Source: an uncultured bacterium (GTDB lineage Bacteria > Bacteroidota > Bacteroidia > Bacteroidales > Bacteroidaceae). From it: 64,000 nucleotides of DNA. Of the stretch, positions 7,336-16,645 are shown piece after piece. The stretch covers positions 1 to 64,000 of the forward strand of contig CAMNOK010000002.1 of the NCBI GenBank assembly GCA_946546825.1, read 5' to 3'. Positions within the stretch are counted from its first letter, which is position 1, and every line of letters starts with the position of its first letter. The translations under genes were made by a program, and so were the position numbers. The notes under the pieces were generated by a model. That model was not told where the DNA came from. It did no database searches and saw only the letters and a list, made by a program, of their open reading frames with translations.

Positions 7336-9231
7336 ATGGAAACATTAAAGCATGAGTGCGGTGTTGCCATGATCAGGCTTCTGAAGCCATTAGATTACTA
7401 TCAGAAGAAGTATGGAACCTGGATGTACGGGTTGAATAGGCTTTACCTGATGATGGAGAAACAGCACAACCGCGGACAGGAAGGTGCCGGTATGGCCTGT
7501 GTGAAACTGAATGTGGAACCTGGTAATGAATACATGTTTCGTGAGCGTGCTGAAGGTAAAGACGCCATCACGGAAATCTTCGGACATGTGCAGAAGCAGT
7601 TTAAGGGTCTTGCTCCCGAACAGCTTTCTGATGCCGAGTATGCTAAGAAGAACCTTCCGTTTGCCGGTGAGATTTATATGGGACATTTGCGCTATTCCAC
7701 AACGGGAAAGAGCGGATTGACCTATGTGCACCCGTTCTTGAGACGTAACAACTGGCAGGCAAAGAACCTCTGTCTCTGCGGCAATTTCAACATGACGAAC
7801 ATTGACGAGATATTTGAGAAACTGACCCTTCAGGGACAATATCCGAGAATCTACAGCGATAGCAACATCATGCTGGAATACCTGGGACATCGGCTCGACC
7901 GAGAGGTGGAACGCAACTTTGTCAATGCACAAAAGCTGGGCTATGCCAACCTCGACATCACCCGCTATATTGAGGAAAACGTGCAGATGGGCAACGTCTT
8001 GAAAACCTCGATGCCGGATTTCGATGGTGGCTATGTCGTCTGTGGCATGACAGGAAGCGGTGAAATGTTTTCCATGCGTGATCCTTGGGGCATCCGCCCT
8101 GCCTACTATTATCAGGATGAGGAAATGGTGGTGCTGGCCAGTGAGAGACCTGTCCTGCAAACCACTTTCAATATTTCTTGTGACGATATCCTAGAGTTGC
8201 AACCCGGATCAGCGCTGATGGTTAAGCGTGATGGCAGCGTGCATATCGAAACCGTCATTGAACAGAAAACCAAAAGTGCCTGCTCCTTTGAGCGTATTTA
8301 TTTCAGCCGCGGTAACGACCGCGATATCTATCAGGAGCGCAAGCAACTTGGCAAGCAGCTCACCCAGCCGGTCTTGCAAGCCATCGGCGGCGATACCAAC
8401 AACACTGTATTCTCCTATATTCCCAATACAGCAGAGGTTGCTTTCTATGGTTTGCTGGACGGCTTCAAACAGTATGTCAATGAGCAGAAGATACAGCGCA
8501 TAGAACAGTTGAATCATATCCCGACAAGGAAGGAACTGGAAGAAATCCTAAACGACTATGTGCGTAGCGAGAAGGTTGCCTGGAAGGACATCAAGCTACG
8601 CACCTTCATTACGGAAGGCAATTCACGCAACGACCTTGCCTCCCATGTCTATGACATCACCTATGAGAGCGTACGACCATATCTGGACAATCTTGTTGTC
8701 ATTGACGACTCCATCGTCCGTGGTACGACGCTTAGAGAGAGCATCTTCCGCATTCTCGACCGTCTGCACCCCAAGAAGATTATCGTTGTCTCCAGTGCAC
8801 CCCAGATTCGTTATCCCGATTACTACGGCATTGATATGGCTCGTCTGGAAGAGTTCTGCGTATTTCGTGCCACCATCGAGTTGCTGAAACAACGCAACAT
8901 GCACCAGCTGATTATCGACACCTACTATCATTGTAAGGAAGAACTCCGAAAGCCTAAGGAGGAGATGCGCAACTGTGTGAAAGACATCTACAAACCGTTC
9001 TCCGTTGATGTTATCAACCAGAAGATTGTGCAGATGTTGTTGCCTGAGGGCATGCAGACACCCGTAGAGTTGGTGTTCCAGTCAATCGAAGGGCTGCATG
9101 AAGCTTGCCCCGAACATCTTGGTGATTGGTATTTTACGGGCGATTTCCCCACACCTGGAGGTATTAGGCTTTGTAACCAGGCCTATATCAACTATATAGA
9201 GAAATACTACCAGTTTGAACAGAAATTCTAA
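7336..9231 (+). CDS. Amidophosphoribosyltransferase-type glutamine amidotransferase (long PurF-like)
   Basis: The 631-aa protein joins a class II glutamine amidotransferase domain (CGVAMIRL, HNRGQEGAG, MGHLRYSTTG, CGNFNMTN) to a phosphoribosyltransferase domain with the PRPP-binding motif VVIDDSIVRGTT at about residues 454-465. The reaction expected is PRPP + glutamine to phosphoribosylamine, the first step of purine synthesis. It is much longer than the usual PurF of about 470-505 aa, with extra sequence in the middle and at the C-terminus. The putative nucleophile is Cys8, behind a leader METLKHE, so proteolytic maturation would be needed. Assignment to purF itself rather than a paralogue is uncertain. 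It lies between glmS and carA with gaps of 16 and 8 nt. Confidence 0.85.
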   Translation: METLKHECGVAMIRLLKPLDYYQKKYGTWMYGLNRLYLMMEKQHNRGQEGAGMACVKLNVEPGNEYMFRERAEGKDAITEIFGHVQKQFKGLAPEQLSDAEYAKKNLPFAGEIYMGHLRYSTTGKSGLTYVHPFLRRNNWQAKNLCLCGNFNMTNIDEIFEKLTLQGQYPRIYSDSNIMLEYLGHRLDREVERNFVNAQKLGYANLDITRYIEENVQMGNVLKTSMPDFDGGYVVCGMTGSGEMFSMRDPWGIRPAYYYQDEEMVVLASERPVLQTTFNISCDDILELQPGSALMVKRDGSVHIETVIEQKTKSACSFERIYFSRGNDRDIYQERKQLGKQLTQPVLQAIGGDTNNTVFSYIPNTAEVAFYGLLDGFKQYVNEQKIQRIEQLNHIPTRKELEEILNDYVRSEKVAWKDIKLRTFITEGNSRNDLASHVYDITYESVRPYLDNLVVIDDSIVRGTTLRESIFRILDRLHPKKIIVVSSAPQIRYPDYYGIDMARLEEFCVFRATIELLKQRNMHQLIIDTYYHCKEELRKPKEEMRNCVKDIYKPFSVDVINQKIVQMLLPEGMQTPVELVFQSIEGLHEACPEHLGDWYFTGDFPTPGGIRLCNQAYINYIEKYYQFEQKF

Positions 9232-9239
9232 GTGTAAAT

Positions 9240-10349
9240 ATGAAGAAAGTAACTTTGGTCCTCAGTGATGGCACACAGTTTCACGGTGAGTCTTTTGGCT
9301 ACGACATGCCTGTGGCTGGAGAAGTGGTTTTCAACACGGCGATGATGGGCTACCCGGAGAGTCTCACTGACCCTTCCTATGCTGGTCAGCTGATGGTGCT
9401 TACCTATCCGTTGGTGGGCAATTATGGCGTTCCGCCATTCACCTTCCAAGGCACTTCGAAGGCGATGGCGAGTGCTAACCCCATGCGGCATCTTCCCAAC
9501 TTTATGGAGAGCGACCGCATCTATGCCTCTGCCATTATTGTTGCCGATTATAGTGAGACATTCAGTCATTGGAATGCTGTCGAAAGTCTTGGCGACTGGC
9601 TCAAGCGTGAGAAGGTGCCGGGCGTTACAGGCATTGATACCCGTGAGCTCACCAAGGTGCTCCGTGAACACGGTGTGATGATGGGAAAGATACTTTTCGA
9701 TGATATGCCCGACCAGATTCCAGAGGCTCGCTATGAAGGAGTCAACTTCGTTGATATGGTTTCTACTAAGGAAATCATTCGTTATAACGAAGGAGCCGGC
9801 TTGAAGGTTGTGCTGGTTGACTGTGGTGTAAAGGCAAATATCATACGTTGCCTCGTCAACAGGAATGTAGAGGTCATCCGTGTACCTTGGAATTATGACT
9901 ATACTGACATGGATTTCGACGGATTGTTCCTTGCCAACGGACCTGGCGACCCGGATATGTGTGAAGATGCAGTGAATATTCTGCGTAGGCAGATGTCGGC
10001 TTCTGCCAAGCCCATTTGCGGTATTTGCATGGGAAACCAGTTGCTGGCGAAGGCCGGTGGAGCCACCATCTATAAATTGAAATATGGTCATCGTTCCCAC
10101 AATCAACCGGTCAGAATGGTGGGTACAAACCAGTGCTTTGTTACAAGTCAGAATCATGGATATGCTGTTGACGCCCAGACACTTGGAGGTGATTGGGGGG
10201 AGTTGTTTGTTAATATGAATGATGGCTCTAATGAAGGCATTCGTCACAAGCACAACCCTTGGTTCTCCAGCCAGTTCCATCCTGAAGCCTGTTCCGGTCC
10301 AGTTGATACGGAGTTTATATTTGACCGTTTTGTTGAAACCCTCAAATAA
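9240..10349 (+). CDS. carA: Carbamoyl-phosphate synthase small (glutaminase) subunit
   Basis: The 369-aa subunit supplies ammonia from glutamine to CarB for carbamoyl phosphate, the precursor of pyrimidines and arginine. The N-terminal CPSase small-chain domain (LVLSDGTQFHGESFGYD, GVTGIDTRELTKVLREHG) is followed by a class I GATase with nucleophile Cys263 in CGICMGNQL and the His/Glu pair in SSQFHPEA near the C-terminus. GICMG replaces the common GICLG, a conservative change. Spacing to carB is 9 nt, consistent with coupled translation of the two subunits. Confidence 0.96.
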   Translation: MKKVTLVLSDGTQFHGESFGYDMPVAGEVVFNTAMMGYPESLTDPSYAGQLMVLTYPLVGNYGVPPFTFQGTSKAMASANPMRHLPNFMESDRIYASAIIVADYSETFSHWNAVESLGDWLKREKVPGVTGIDTRELTKVLREHGVMMGKILFDDMPDQIPEARYEGVNFVDMVSTKEIIRYNEGAGLKVVLVDCGVKANIIRCLVNRNVEVIRVPWNYDYTDMDFDGLFLANGPGDPDMCEDAVNILRRQMSASAKPICGICMGNQLLAKAGGATIYKLKYGHRSHNQPVRMVGTNQCFVTSQNHGYAVDAQTLGGDWGELFVNMNDGSNEGIRHKHNPWFSSQFHPEACSGPVDTEFIFDRFVETLK

Positions 10350-10358
10350 GACAAAGAT

Positions 10359-13300
10359 ATGAAAGAACAAGATATCAAAAAAGTATTGTTGCTTGGTTCC
10401 GGTGCCTTGAAGATTGGTGAGGCCGGAGAGTTCGACTATTCTGGTAGCCAGGCGCTGAAGGCCCTGCGTGAAGAAGGAGTGGAGACCATTTTGATCAATC
10501 CGAATATTGCGACGGTACAGACGTCAGAGGGTGTTGCCGACCAGATTTACTATCTTCCTGTACAGCCCTATTTTGTGGAGAAGGTCATCGAGAAGGAGCG
10601 CCCCGACGGCATCTTGTTGGCCTTTGGCGGTCAGACAGCCCTCAATTGTGGTGTTGAGCTCTATCAGTCAGGTGTTCTTGAAAAATATGGTGTTAAAGTT
10701 CTGGGTACTCCAGTGCAAGCCATTATCGACACCGAAGACCGAGAACTCTTTGTTAAGAAACTCGATGAGATACAGGTGAAAACCATCAAGAGTGAGGCCT
10801 GTGAGAACATTGAGCAGGCTCGCCGTGCCGCCTCCGAATTAGGATATCCCGTCATCCTTCGTGCTGCCTACGCATTGGGTGGGCTTGGTTCTGGCTTCTG
10901 CGACAATGAGGATGAACTCAATCGCCTTGCGGAGAAAGCCTTTTCGTTTTCGCCCCAGGTGTTGGTGGAGAAAAGCCTGAAGGGTTGGAAGGAAATAGAA
11001 TATGAAGTGGTGCGCGACCGCTATGACAACTGCATCACCGTCTGTAACATGGAGAACTTCGACCCGCTGGGCATACATACCGGTGAGTCTATCGTCATAG
11101 CTCCCTCTCAAACTCTTACCAACAGCGAATATCATAAGCTTCGTGCTCTCGCCATCAAAATTATACGTCACATTGGCATTGTGGGCGAGTGTAATGTGCA
11201 ATATGCCTTCGACCCTCAGTCTGAAGACTACCGTGTCATTGAAGTTAATGCGCGCCTGTCGCGCTCATCAGCCCTGGCGTCTAAAGCCACTGGCTATCCT
11301 TTGGCTTTTGTGGCTGCCAAGCTGGGCATGGGATATGGTCTCTTTGAGTTAAAGAACTCCGTTACCAAGACCACCTCGGCCTTTTTTGAGCCTGCTCTCG
11401 ACTATGTGGTATGTAAGATTCCACGTTGGGACCTCTCAAAGTTCCGCGGTGTTGACAAGGAACTTGGTTCCAGCATGAAGTCCGTAGGCGAGGTAATGGC
11501 CATCGGCCGGACCTTTGAAGAGTCTATCCAAAAGGGTTTGCGCATGATAGGGCAGGGAATGCACGGCTTTGTGGAGAATAAGGAACTCGAGATTCCCGAT
11601 ATCGATGCCGCTCTTCGTGAGCCTACTGATAAGCGAATCTTCGTCATCTCCAAGGCTATGCATAAAGGCTATAGTGTTGACCAGATTCACGAGTTGACAA
11701 AGATAGATCGCTGGTTCCTGGAGAAGCTGAAGCATATCATTGACATCGACGAGTGTCTGAAGGCTACGACACCAGAGACGTTGACCAGAAGTCAGATGCT
11801 GGAGGCCAAGATCTATGGCTTCACCGACTTCCAGATAGCCCGTGCTATAGGGTTGGAGAGTAGTGAGGGTAGCATGCACCGTGCCATGTTGGTGGTGAGA
11901 AACATTCGCAAGCAGATGGGCATCCTTCCATCCGTTAAACAGATAGACACTCTTGCCGCTGAATATCCCGCCATGACCAACTATCTGTATCTAACTTATC
12001 AAGGCAACACAGTGCGTCCGTCCCATGATATTGACTTTGCTGCCGACCAGAAATCATCGGTCATAGTACTCGGCTCAGGAGCCTATCGCATTGGTTCTTC
12101 TGTGGAGTTCGACTGGTGTGGTGTTCAAGCTTTGAACACCATTCGTCAGCAAGGTTACCGTTCAGTGATGATCAACTACAACCCCGAGACGGTTTCCACC
12201 GACTACGACATGTGTGACCGTCTTTACTTCGATGAGCTTACATTTGAGCGTGTGATGGATATTGTTGACTTGGAGACGCCCTATGGCGTCATCGTCTCTA
12301 CGGGCGGTCAGATACCCAACAACCTTGCCATGCGTCTTGACGAGCAGCATGTGCCCATACTTGGTACGTCGGCCGCCGACATCGACAATGCTGAAGACCG
12401 TGCGAAGTTTTCCGCCATGCTCACCCGCAACGGTATCAACCAGCCAGAGTGGAGTGCTTTGACCTCGATGGACGACATTCATCGTTTCATCGACCGAGTA
12501 GGCTTCCCTGTCTTGGTGCGTCCGAGCTATGTGTTGTCTGGTGCTGCCATGAATGTTTGTTCCAACATGGACGAACTGGAGCGTTTTCTCAAGTTGGCTG
12601 CCAACGTCTCGGAAGACCATCCTGTCGTTGTCTCCCGATTCATCGAGAATGCCAAGGAGATAGAGATGGACGCGGTGGCCAAGGATGGAGAGATTCTGGC
12701 ATACGCCATCTCTGAGCACATTGAGTTTGCAGGTGTTCACTCTGGTGATGCCACTATCCAGTTTCCGCCGCAAAAGCTCTATGTGGAGACTGTGCGTCGT
12801 ATCAAGCGTGTGAGTCGTCAGATAGCTTCTGCGCTTCACATCAATGGACCTTTCAATATTCAGTATATGGCGCGTGATAACGAGATACTCGTCATCGAGT
12901 GTAACCTTCGTGCCTCTCGCTCCTTCCCGTTTGTCTCCAAGGTTTTGAAACTGAATCTGATAGACCTTGCCACCAAGGTTATGCTGGGTGTACCTGTAGA
13001 GAAGCCTGGCAAGAATCTCTTTGATCTCGACTATGTGGGCATCAAGGCCTCGCAATTCTCCTTCAACCGTTTACAGAAGGCCGACCCCGTGTTGGGTGTC
13101 GATATGGCATCGACGGGAGAGGTGGGGTGTCTGGGAGACGATACCAACCAAGCCTTGCTCAAGTCGATGCTAAGTGTTGGTCACCGCATTCCGAAGAAGA
13201 CCGTGTTGCTCTCTACTGGTGGTGCCAAGCAAAAGGCCGAGTTGCTCGATGCTGCTCACATGCTCAAGGCCAACGGATACGAGCTCTATGCTACGGGCGG

Positions 13301-13601
13301 TACCAGCAAGTATCTCACTGACAACGGCATCGACAATACGCGTGTCTATTGGCCTTCAGACGAGGGCTGTGAACCGCAGGCCCTCACGTTACTCCACGAA
13401 CATAAAATCGACATGGTGGTGAATATTCCGAAAGACCTCACGCCGCGTGAGTTGACTAATGGTTACAAGATTCGGCGTGCTGCCATCGACCTGAATGTAC
13501 CGCTCATTACTAATAGTCGCTTGGCCAGTGCCTTTATCAATGCTTTCTGTACCCTCAAACTCGAAGATATTGACATCAAGAGCTGGGCGGAGTACAAGTA
13601 G
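10359..13601 (+). CDS. carB: Carbamoyl-phosphate synthase large subunit
   Basis: The 1080-aa protein has the standard duplicated architecture: two pre-ATP-grasp/ATP-grasp halves (first half about 1-400, starting KKVLLLGSGALKIGEAGEFDYSGSQALKAL; second about 555-935, starting VIVLGSGAYRIGSSVEFDWCGVQAL), an oligomerisation domain between them, and a C-terminal MGS-like allosteric domain (about 940-1080, KTVLLSTGGAKQKAELLDAA). It makes carbamoyl phosphate from bicarbonate, ATP and CarA-derived ammonia. Full length with no frame break. It ends the glmS-purF-like-carA-carB cluster. Only a very weak stem follows the stop, so the cluster terminator is not clear. Confidence 0.97.
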   Translation: MKEQDIKKVLLLGSGALKIGEAGEFDYSGSQALKALREEGVETILINPNIATVQTSEGVADQIYYLPVQPYFVEKVIEKERPDGILLAFGGQTALNCGVELYQSGVLEKYGVKVLGTPVQAIIDTEDRELFVKKLDEIQVKTIKSEACENIEQARRAASELGYPVILRAAYALGGLGSGFCDNEDELNRLAEKAFSFSPQVLVEKSLKGWKEIEYEVVRDRYDNCITVCNMENFDPLGIHTGESIVIAPSQTLTNSEYHKLRALAIKIIRHIGIVGECNVQYAFDPQSEDYRVIEVNARLSRSSALASKATGYPLAFVAAKLGMGYGLFELKNSVTKTTSAFFEPALDYVVCKIPRWDLSKFRGVDKELGSSMKSVGEVMAIGRTFEESIQKGLRMIGQGMHGFVENKELEIPDIDAALREPTDKRIFVISKAMHKGYSVDQIHELTKIDRWFLEKLKHIIDIDECLKATTPETLTRSQMLEAKIYGFTDFQIARAIGLESSEGSMHRAMLVVRNIRKQMGILPSVKQIDTLAAEYPAMTNYLYLTYQGNTVRPSHDIDFAADQKSSVIVLGSGAYRIGSSVEFDWCGVQALNTIRQQGYRSVMINYNPETVSTDYDMCDRLYFDELTFERVMDIVDLETPYGVIVSTGGQIPNNLAMRLDEQHVPILGTSAADIDNAEDRAKFSAMLTRNGINQPEWSALTSMDDIHRFIDRVGFPVLVRPSYVLSGAAMNVCSNMDELERFLKLAANVSEDHPVVVSRFIENAKEIEMDAVAKDGEILAYAISEHIEFAGVHSGDATIQFPPQKLYVETVRRIKRVSRQIASALHINGPFNIQYMARDNEILVIECNLRASRSFPFVSKVLKLNLIDLATKVMLGVPVEKPGKNLFDLDYVGIKASQFSFNRLQKADPVLGVDMASTGEVGCLGDDTNQALLKSMLSVGHRIPKKTVLLSTGGAKQKAELLDAAHMLKANGYELYATGGTSKYLTDNGIDNTRVYWPSDEGCEPQALTLLHEHKIDMVVNIPKDLTPRELTNGYKIRRAAIDLNVPLITNSRLASAFINAFCTLKLEDIDIKSWAEYK

Positions 13602-13679
13602 AAGTGTAACTTCATTTTCACCCTCGTAAGCTTTAATAAAGTCGGACTTGTGATACTTAGAAAACAAAAATAAGTAAAA

Positions 13680-14333
13680 ATGGATTGCGGAACACGGAAG
13701 GAACGGTATCAGTATATCTTAAACTACTTCAGAGAGAAGATGCCGTTGGTAACCACCGAACTGGAGTTCGGTTCGGCCTTTCAGTTGCTTTGTGCCACTG
13801 TGCTCAGTGCTCAATGTACTGACAAACGGGTGAATATGGTCACACCGTCCCTCTTTCGTGCCTATCCAACATCGCGGGAGATGGCACAAGCCGAACCCGA
13901 TGATGTGCTGACCTATGTGAAAAGTGTTTCCTATCCCAACAGTAAAGCACGACATCTGGTGGAGCTATCGCGTATGATAGAAAGTGAGTTTGGCGGAGAG
14001 GTGCCTGACACGATGGAACTGCTTACCAAACTGCCTGGGGTGGGGCGCAAGACGGCCAATGTCATGCAGGCAGTGTGGTTTGGTCGTTCTGCAATAGCTG
14101 TTGACACCCATGTCTTCCGTGTGAGCCACCGTCTGGGGCTTGTCCCCAAGACTGCCAACACCCCTCGAAAGGTGGAAGACTATCTCCTGAAGCATATTCC
14201 TGCTTCGGATGCCGCCGATGCCCATCACTGGCTTTTGCTTCATGGCCGTTATGTTTGTACCAGCCGCTCACCACATTGTGTCACCTGTCCGTTTACGGCA
14301 TTCTGTCCGAAGAACGATGCCATGAAACCTTAG
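13680..14333 (+). CDS. nth: Endonuclease III (base excision repair glycosylase/AP lyase)
   Basis: The 217-aa protein removes oxidised pyrimidines and nicks the abasic site. All key features are present: helix-hairpin-helix LPGVGRKTANVM with catalytic Lys124, catalytic Asp142 in AVDTHVFRV, and the [4Fe-4S] cluster cysteines 193, 200, 203 and 209 with the canonical C-x6-C-x2-C-x5-C spacing. Length is normal. Five bases separate its stop from the start of the DUF2461 gene, so the two are probably co-transcribed. Confidence 0.96.
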   Translation: MDCGTRKERYQYILNYFREKMPLVTTELEFGSAFQLLCATVLSAQCTDKRVNMVTPSLFRAYPTSREMAQAEPDDVLTYVKSVSYPNSKARHLVELSRMIESEFGGEVPDTMELLTKLPGVGRKTANVMQAVWFGRSAIAVDTHVFRVSHRLGLVPKTANTPRKVEDYLLKHIPASDAADAHHWLLLHGRYVCTSRSPHCVTCPFTAFCPKNDAMKP

Positions 14334-14338
14334 AAAAC

Positions 14339-15040
14339 ATGCAAACAGAACGAATATTATCTTTTCTGCGTGCTATTGCAGCTAATAACAACCGCCCTTG
14401 GTTCCTTGAACACAAAGACGAGTACACGTCCTGCCGTCAAGATTTTGAGGACGGTGTGTCAATGGCTATCAATCACATAGCCGAGTTTGATCCAGAGATA
14501 GCTCATCTCACGGTGAAGGATTGTGTATATCGTTTCAATCGTGACACCCGTTTCTCGGAGGACAAATCACCCTACAAGCGCCACCTGGGTGCCTATATCT
14601 GTGCCAAAGGCAAGAAGTCGTTGCGTGGCGGTTATTACATTCATCTTGAGCCAGGCAACTGCCTGCTGGCAACAGGCTCCTATTGGCTACCAACCAACAT
14701 CCTCACCTCTACGCGCAATGAGATTATGGGCAACATTGACTTGTGGCGTGAGGCTGTGGAGAACCGTCAATTTATCTCCTTCTTCGGTCGTCCTGGCGGT
14801 GGCAAGTGGGAACATTCGTCCAAGGGCTTTGGCCTGGAAATGCTCAAGACCTGCCCATCTGGATTTCCGCGCGACTATGAGTTCATTGAATATCTGCGTA
14901 TGAAAGACTATTGTTGCTGGAAGCGTGTGCCCGACACTTTCTTCGATGGTGATGCTTGGGTGAAGGAAGCCGTCAGAATTTTCAAGGTTGCTAAGCCCAT
15001 GATGGACATCATCAACAATGTCATTGATGACTACGAATAA
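14339..15040 (+). CDS. DUF2461 family protein
   Basis: This 233-aa cytoplasmic protein has family signatures throughout: LSFLRAIAANNNRPWFLEHKDEY at the N-terminus, VYRFNRDTRFSEDKSPYKRHLGAYI in the middle, GGYYIHLEPGNCLLATGSYWLP, and a C-terminal LRMKDYCCWKRVPD block. The biochemical function of DUF2461 proteins is unknown. An in-frame start further upstream (14255) would overlap nth; ATG 14339 is preferred because homology-like sequence starts there and it follows the nth stop by 5 nt. The flavoprotein gene follows 15 nt later. Confidence 0.85.
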   Translation: MQTERILSFLRAIAANNNRPWFLEHKDEYTSCRQDFEDGVSMAINHIAEFDPEIAHLTVKDCVYRFNRDTRFSEDKSPYKRHLGAYICAKGKKSLRGGYYIHLEPGNCLLATGSYWLPTNILTSTRNEIMGNIDLWREAVENRQFISFFGRPGGGKWEHSSKGFGLEMLKTCPSGFPRDYEFIEYLRMKDYCCWKRVPDTFFDGDAWVKEAVRIFKVAKPMMDIINNVIDDYE

Positions 15041-15055
15041 TCAACCTTTTGCTTT

Positions 15056-16645
15056 ATGACCAACGAATACCAACTACGCTTGCTGCCACAACAGGCGGCA
15101 TCCGAACAACACATCATAGAATATATCGCCCGTGAGAAAGGTCTTGACGCCCGCACGCTGAAACATGTACGCGTCTTGAAACGAAGCATTGATGCCCGCC
15201 ACCGCACAATCTTTATCAATCTGACGGTACGTGCCTATATCAACGAATTTCCTGCCGATGATGCCTATGAGCACACCGACTACCCTGATGTCAGCGATCG
15301 TTCGCAGGCCATTGTTGTTGGGGCAGGCCCTGGCGGACTCTTTGCTGCCTTGCGACTGATAGAGTTGGGGGTGCGCCCCGTTGTATTGGAACGGGGAAAA
15401 GACGTGCATGAACGTAAGAAAGACCTTGCCTTGATAGCCAAGACTCAGCGTGTCGATGAAGAGAGTAACTATTGCTTTGGCGAGGGCGGTGCCGGAGCCT
15501 ATTCAGATGGTAAGCTCTATACTCGATCTAAGAAGCGTGGCAGTGTGGAGAAGATTCTGAATGTGTTCTGTCAGCATGGAGCGTCCACCGCAATTTTGAG
15601 TGATGCTCATCCGCATATCGGAACCGACAAGCTTCCGCGTGTCATAGAGAACATGCGAAACACCATTCTGCGTTGTGGCGGCGAGGTGCATTTTCAAACG
15701 CGCATGACGCGCTTGTTGACAACGGGCAACCGGGTGACGGGCGTGGTGGCAGAGAAGAGAGAGGGAGAACGACTTCAGCAACAAGTCTTTACAGGTCCTG
15801 TCATTCTTGCCACTGGTCATTCGGCTCGTGATGTCTATCACTATTTGTGGGAAGAGCATATTGCAATCGAAGCCAAGGGCATCGCCGTAGGTGTGCGCCT
15901 GGAGCATCCTGCAGAACTTATCGACCAGATACAGTATCACAACAAGCAGGGCAGGGGACGCTATCTGCCTGCTGCCGAGTATAACTTTGTGACCCAAGTG
16001 GAAGGGCGTGGCGTGTATAGCTTCTGTATGTGTCCGGGTGGTTTTGTCATTCCAGCTGCTACGGGAGCCGAACAGATTGTTGTCAATGGCATGAGTCCTT
16101 CCAATCGAGGCACACGATGGTCGAACAGTGGCATGGTGGTAGAGTTGCATCCCGAGGATATAGAAGCCTCTGGCGATGAGCTTCGTGTGATGCGTTTTCA
16201 GGAAGAGTTGGAGCGCACTTGCTGGCAACAAGGCAACCGTCGGCAAACGGCTCCTGCTCAGCGTATGGCCGATTTTGTAAACAACCGTCTCAGCTACGAC
16301 CTGCCTCAGAGTTCTTATGCTCCCGGTTTGCTCAGCAGTCCTTTGCATTTCTGGCTGCCCCCGTTTGTGAGTAAGCGGCTGCAGGAAGGTTTTAAAAAGT
16401 TTGGCCGGATGAGTCATGGATTTCTGACCAATGAAGCCGTATTGATTGCTGCAGAGACGCGCACAAGCAGCCCTGTGCGAATCCTCAGAGACAAAGAAAC
16501 CCTCCAACATGTTCAGTTGGAGGGCTTGTATCCTTGCGGAGAGGGTGCCGGTTATGCTGGAGGCATTGTTTCGGCAGGCGTTGATGGTGAACGTTGTGCC
16601 GAGATGTGTGCCGGCTATTTAACCACAAATTTCCTGCCTGCTTGA
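15056..16645 (+). CDS. FAD-dependent oxidoreductase (COG2509-type flavoprotein)
   Basis: The 529-aa protein has a nucleotide-binding Rossmann motif VVGAGPGGLFAALRLIELG (GAGPGG at 89-94), followed by ERGKDVHERKKD and the CFGEGGAGAYSDGKLYTRSKKRG block typical of the uncharacterised FAD-dependent dehydrogenase family COG2509. A second dinucleotide motif (PVILATGHSARDVY) and the C-terminal LYPCGEGAGYAGGIVSAGVDG FAD loop are present. The first 80 residues form a separate small N-terminal domain seen in this family. Substrate unknown. The last 31 bp overlap the convergent metalloprotease gene. Confidence 0.85.
   Translation: MTNEYQLRLLPQQAASEQHIIEYIAREKGLDARTLKHVRVLKRSIDARHRTIFINLTVRAYINEFPADDAYEHTDYPDVSDRSQAIVVGAGPGGLFAALRLIELGVRPVVLERGKDVHERKKDLALIAKTQRVDEESNYCFGEGGAGAYSDGKLYTRSKKRGSVEKILNVFCQHGASTAILSDAHPHIGTDKLPRVIENMRNTILRCGGEVHFQTRMTRLLTTGNRVTGVVAEKREGERLQQQVFTGPVILATGHSARDVYHYLWEEHIAIEAKGIAVGVRLEHPAELIDQIQYHNKQGRGRYLPAAEYNFVTQVEGRGVYSFCMCPGGFVIPAATGAEQIVVNGMSPSNRGTRWSNSGMVVELHPEDIEASGDELRVMRFQEELERTCWQQGNRRQTAPAQRMADFVNNRLSYDLPQSSYAPGLLSSPLHFWLPPFVSKRLQEGFKKFGRMSHGFLTNEAVLIAAETRTSSPVRILRDKETLQHVQLEGLYPCGEGAGYAGGIVSAGVDGERCAEMCAGYLTTNFLPA

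Noticed and set aside
12162-13055. Long minus-strand frame within carB
   Set aside because: Antisense shadow caused by codon bias; carB is intact and conserved over this span. The same reasoning removes 15503-16510, 9228-10370 and 42834-43916.
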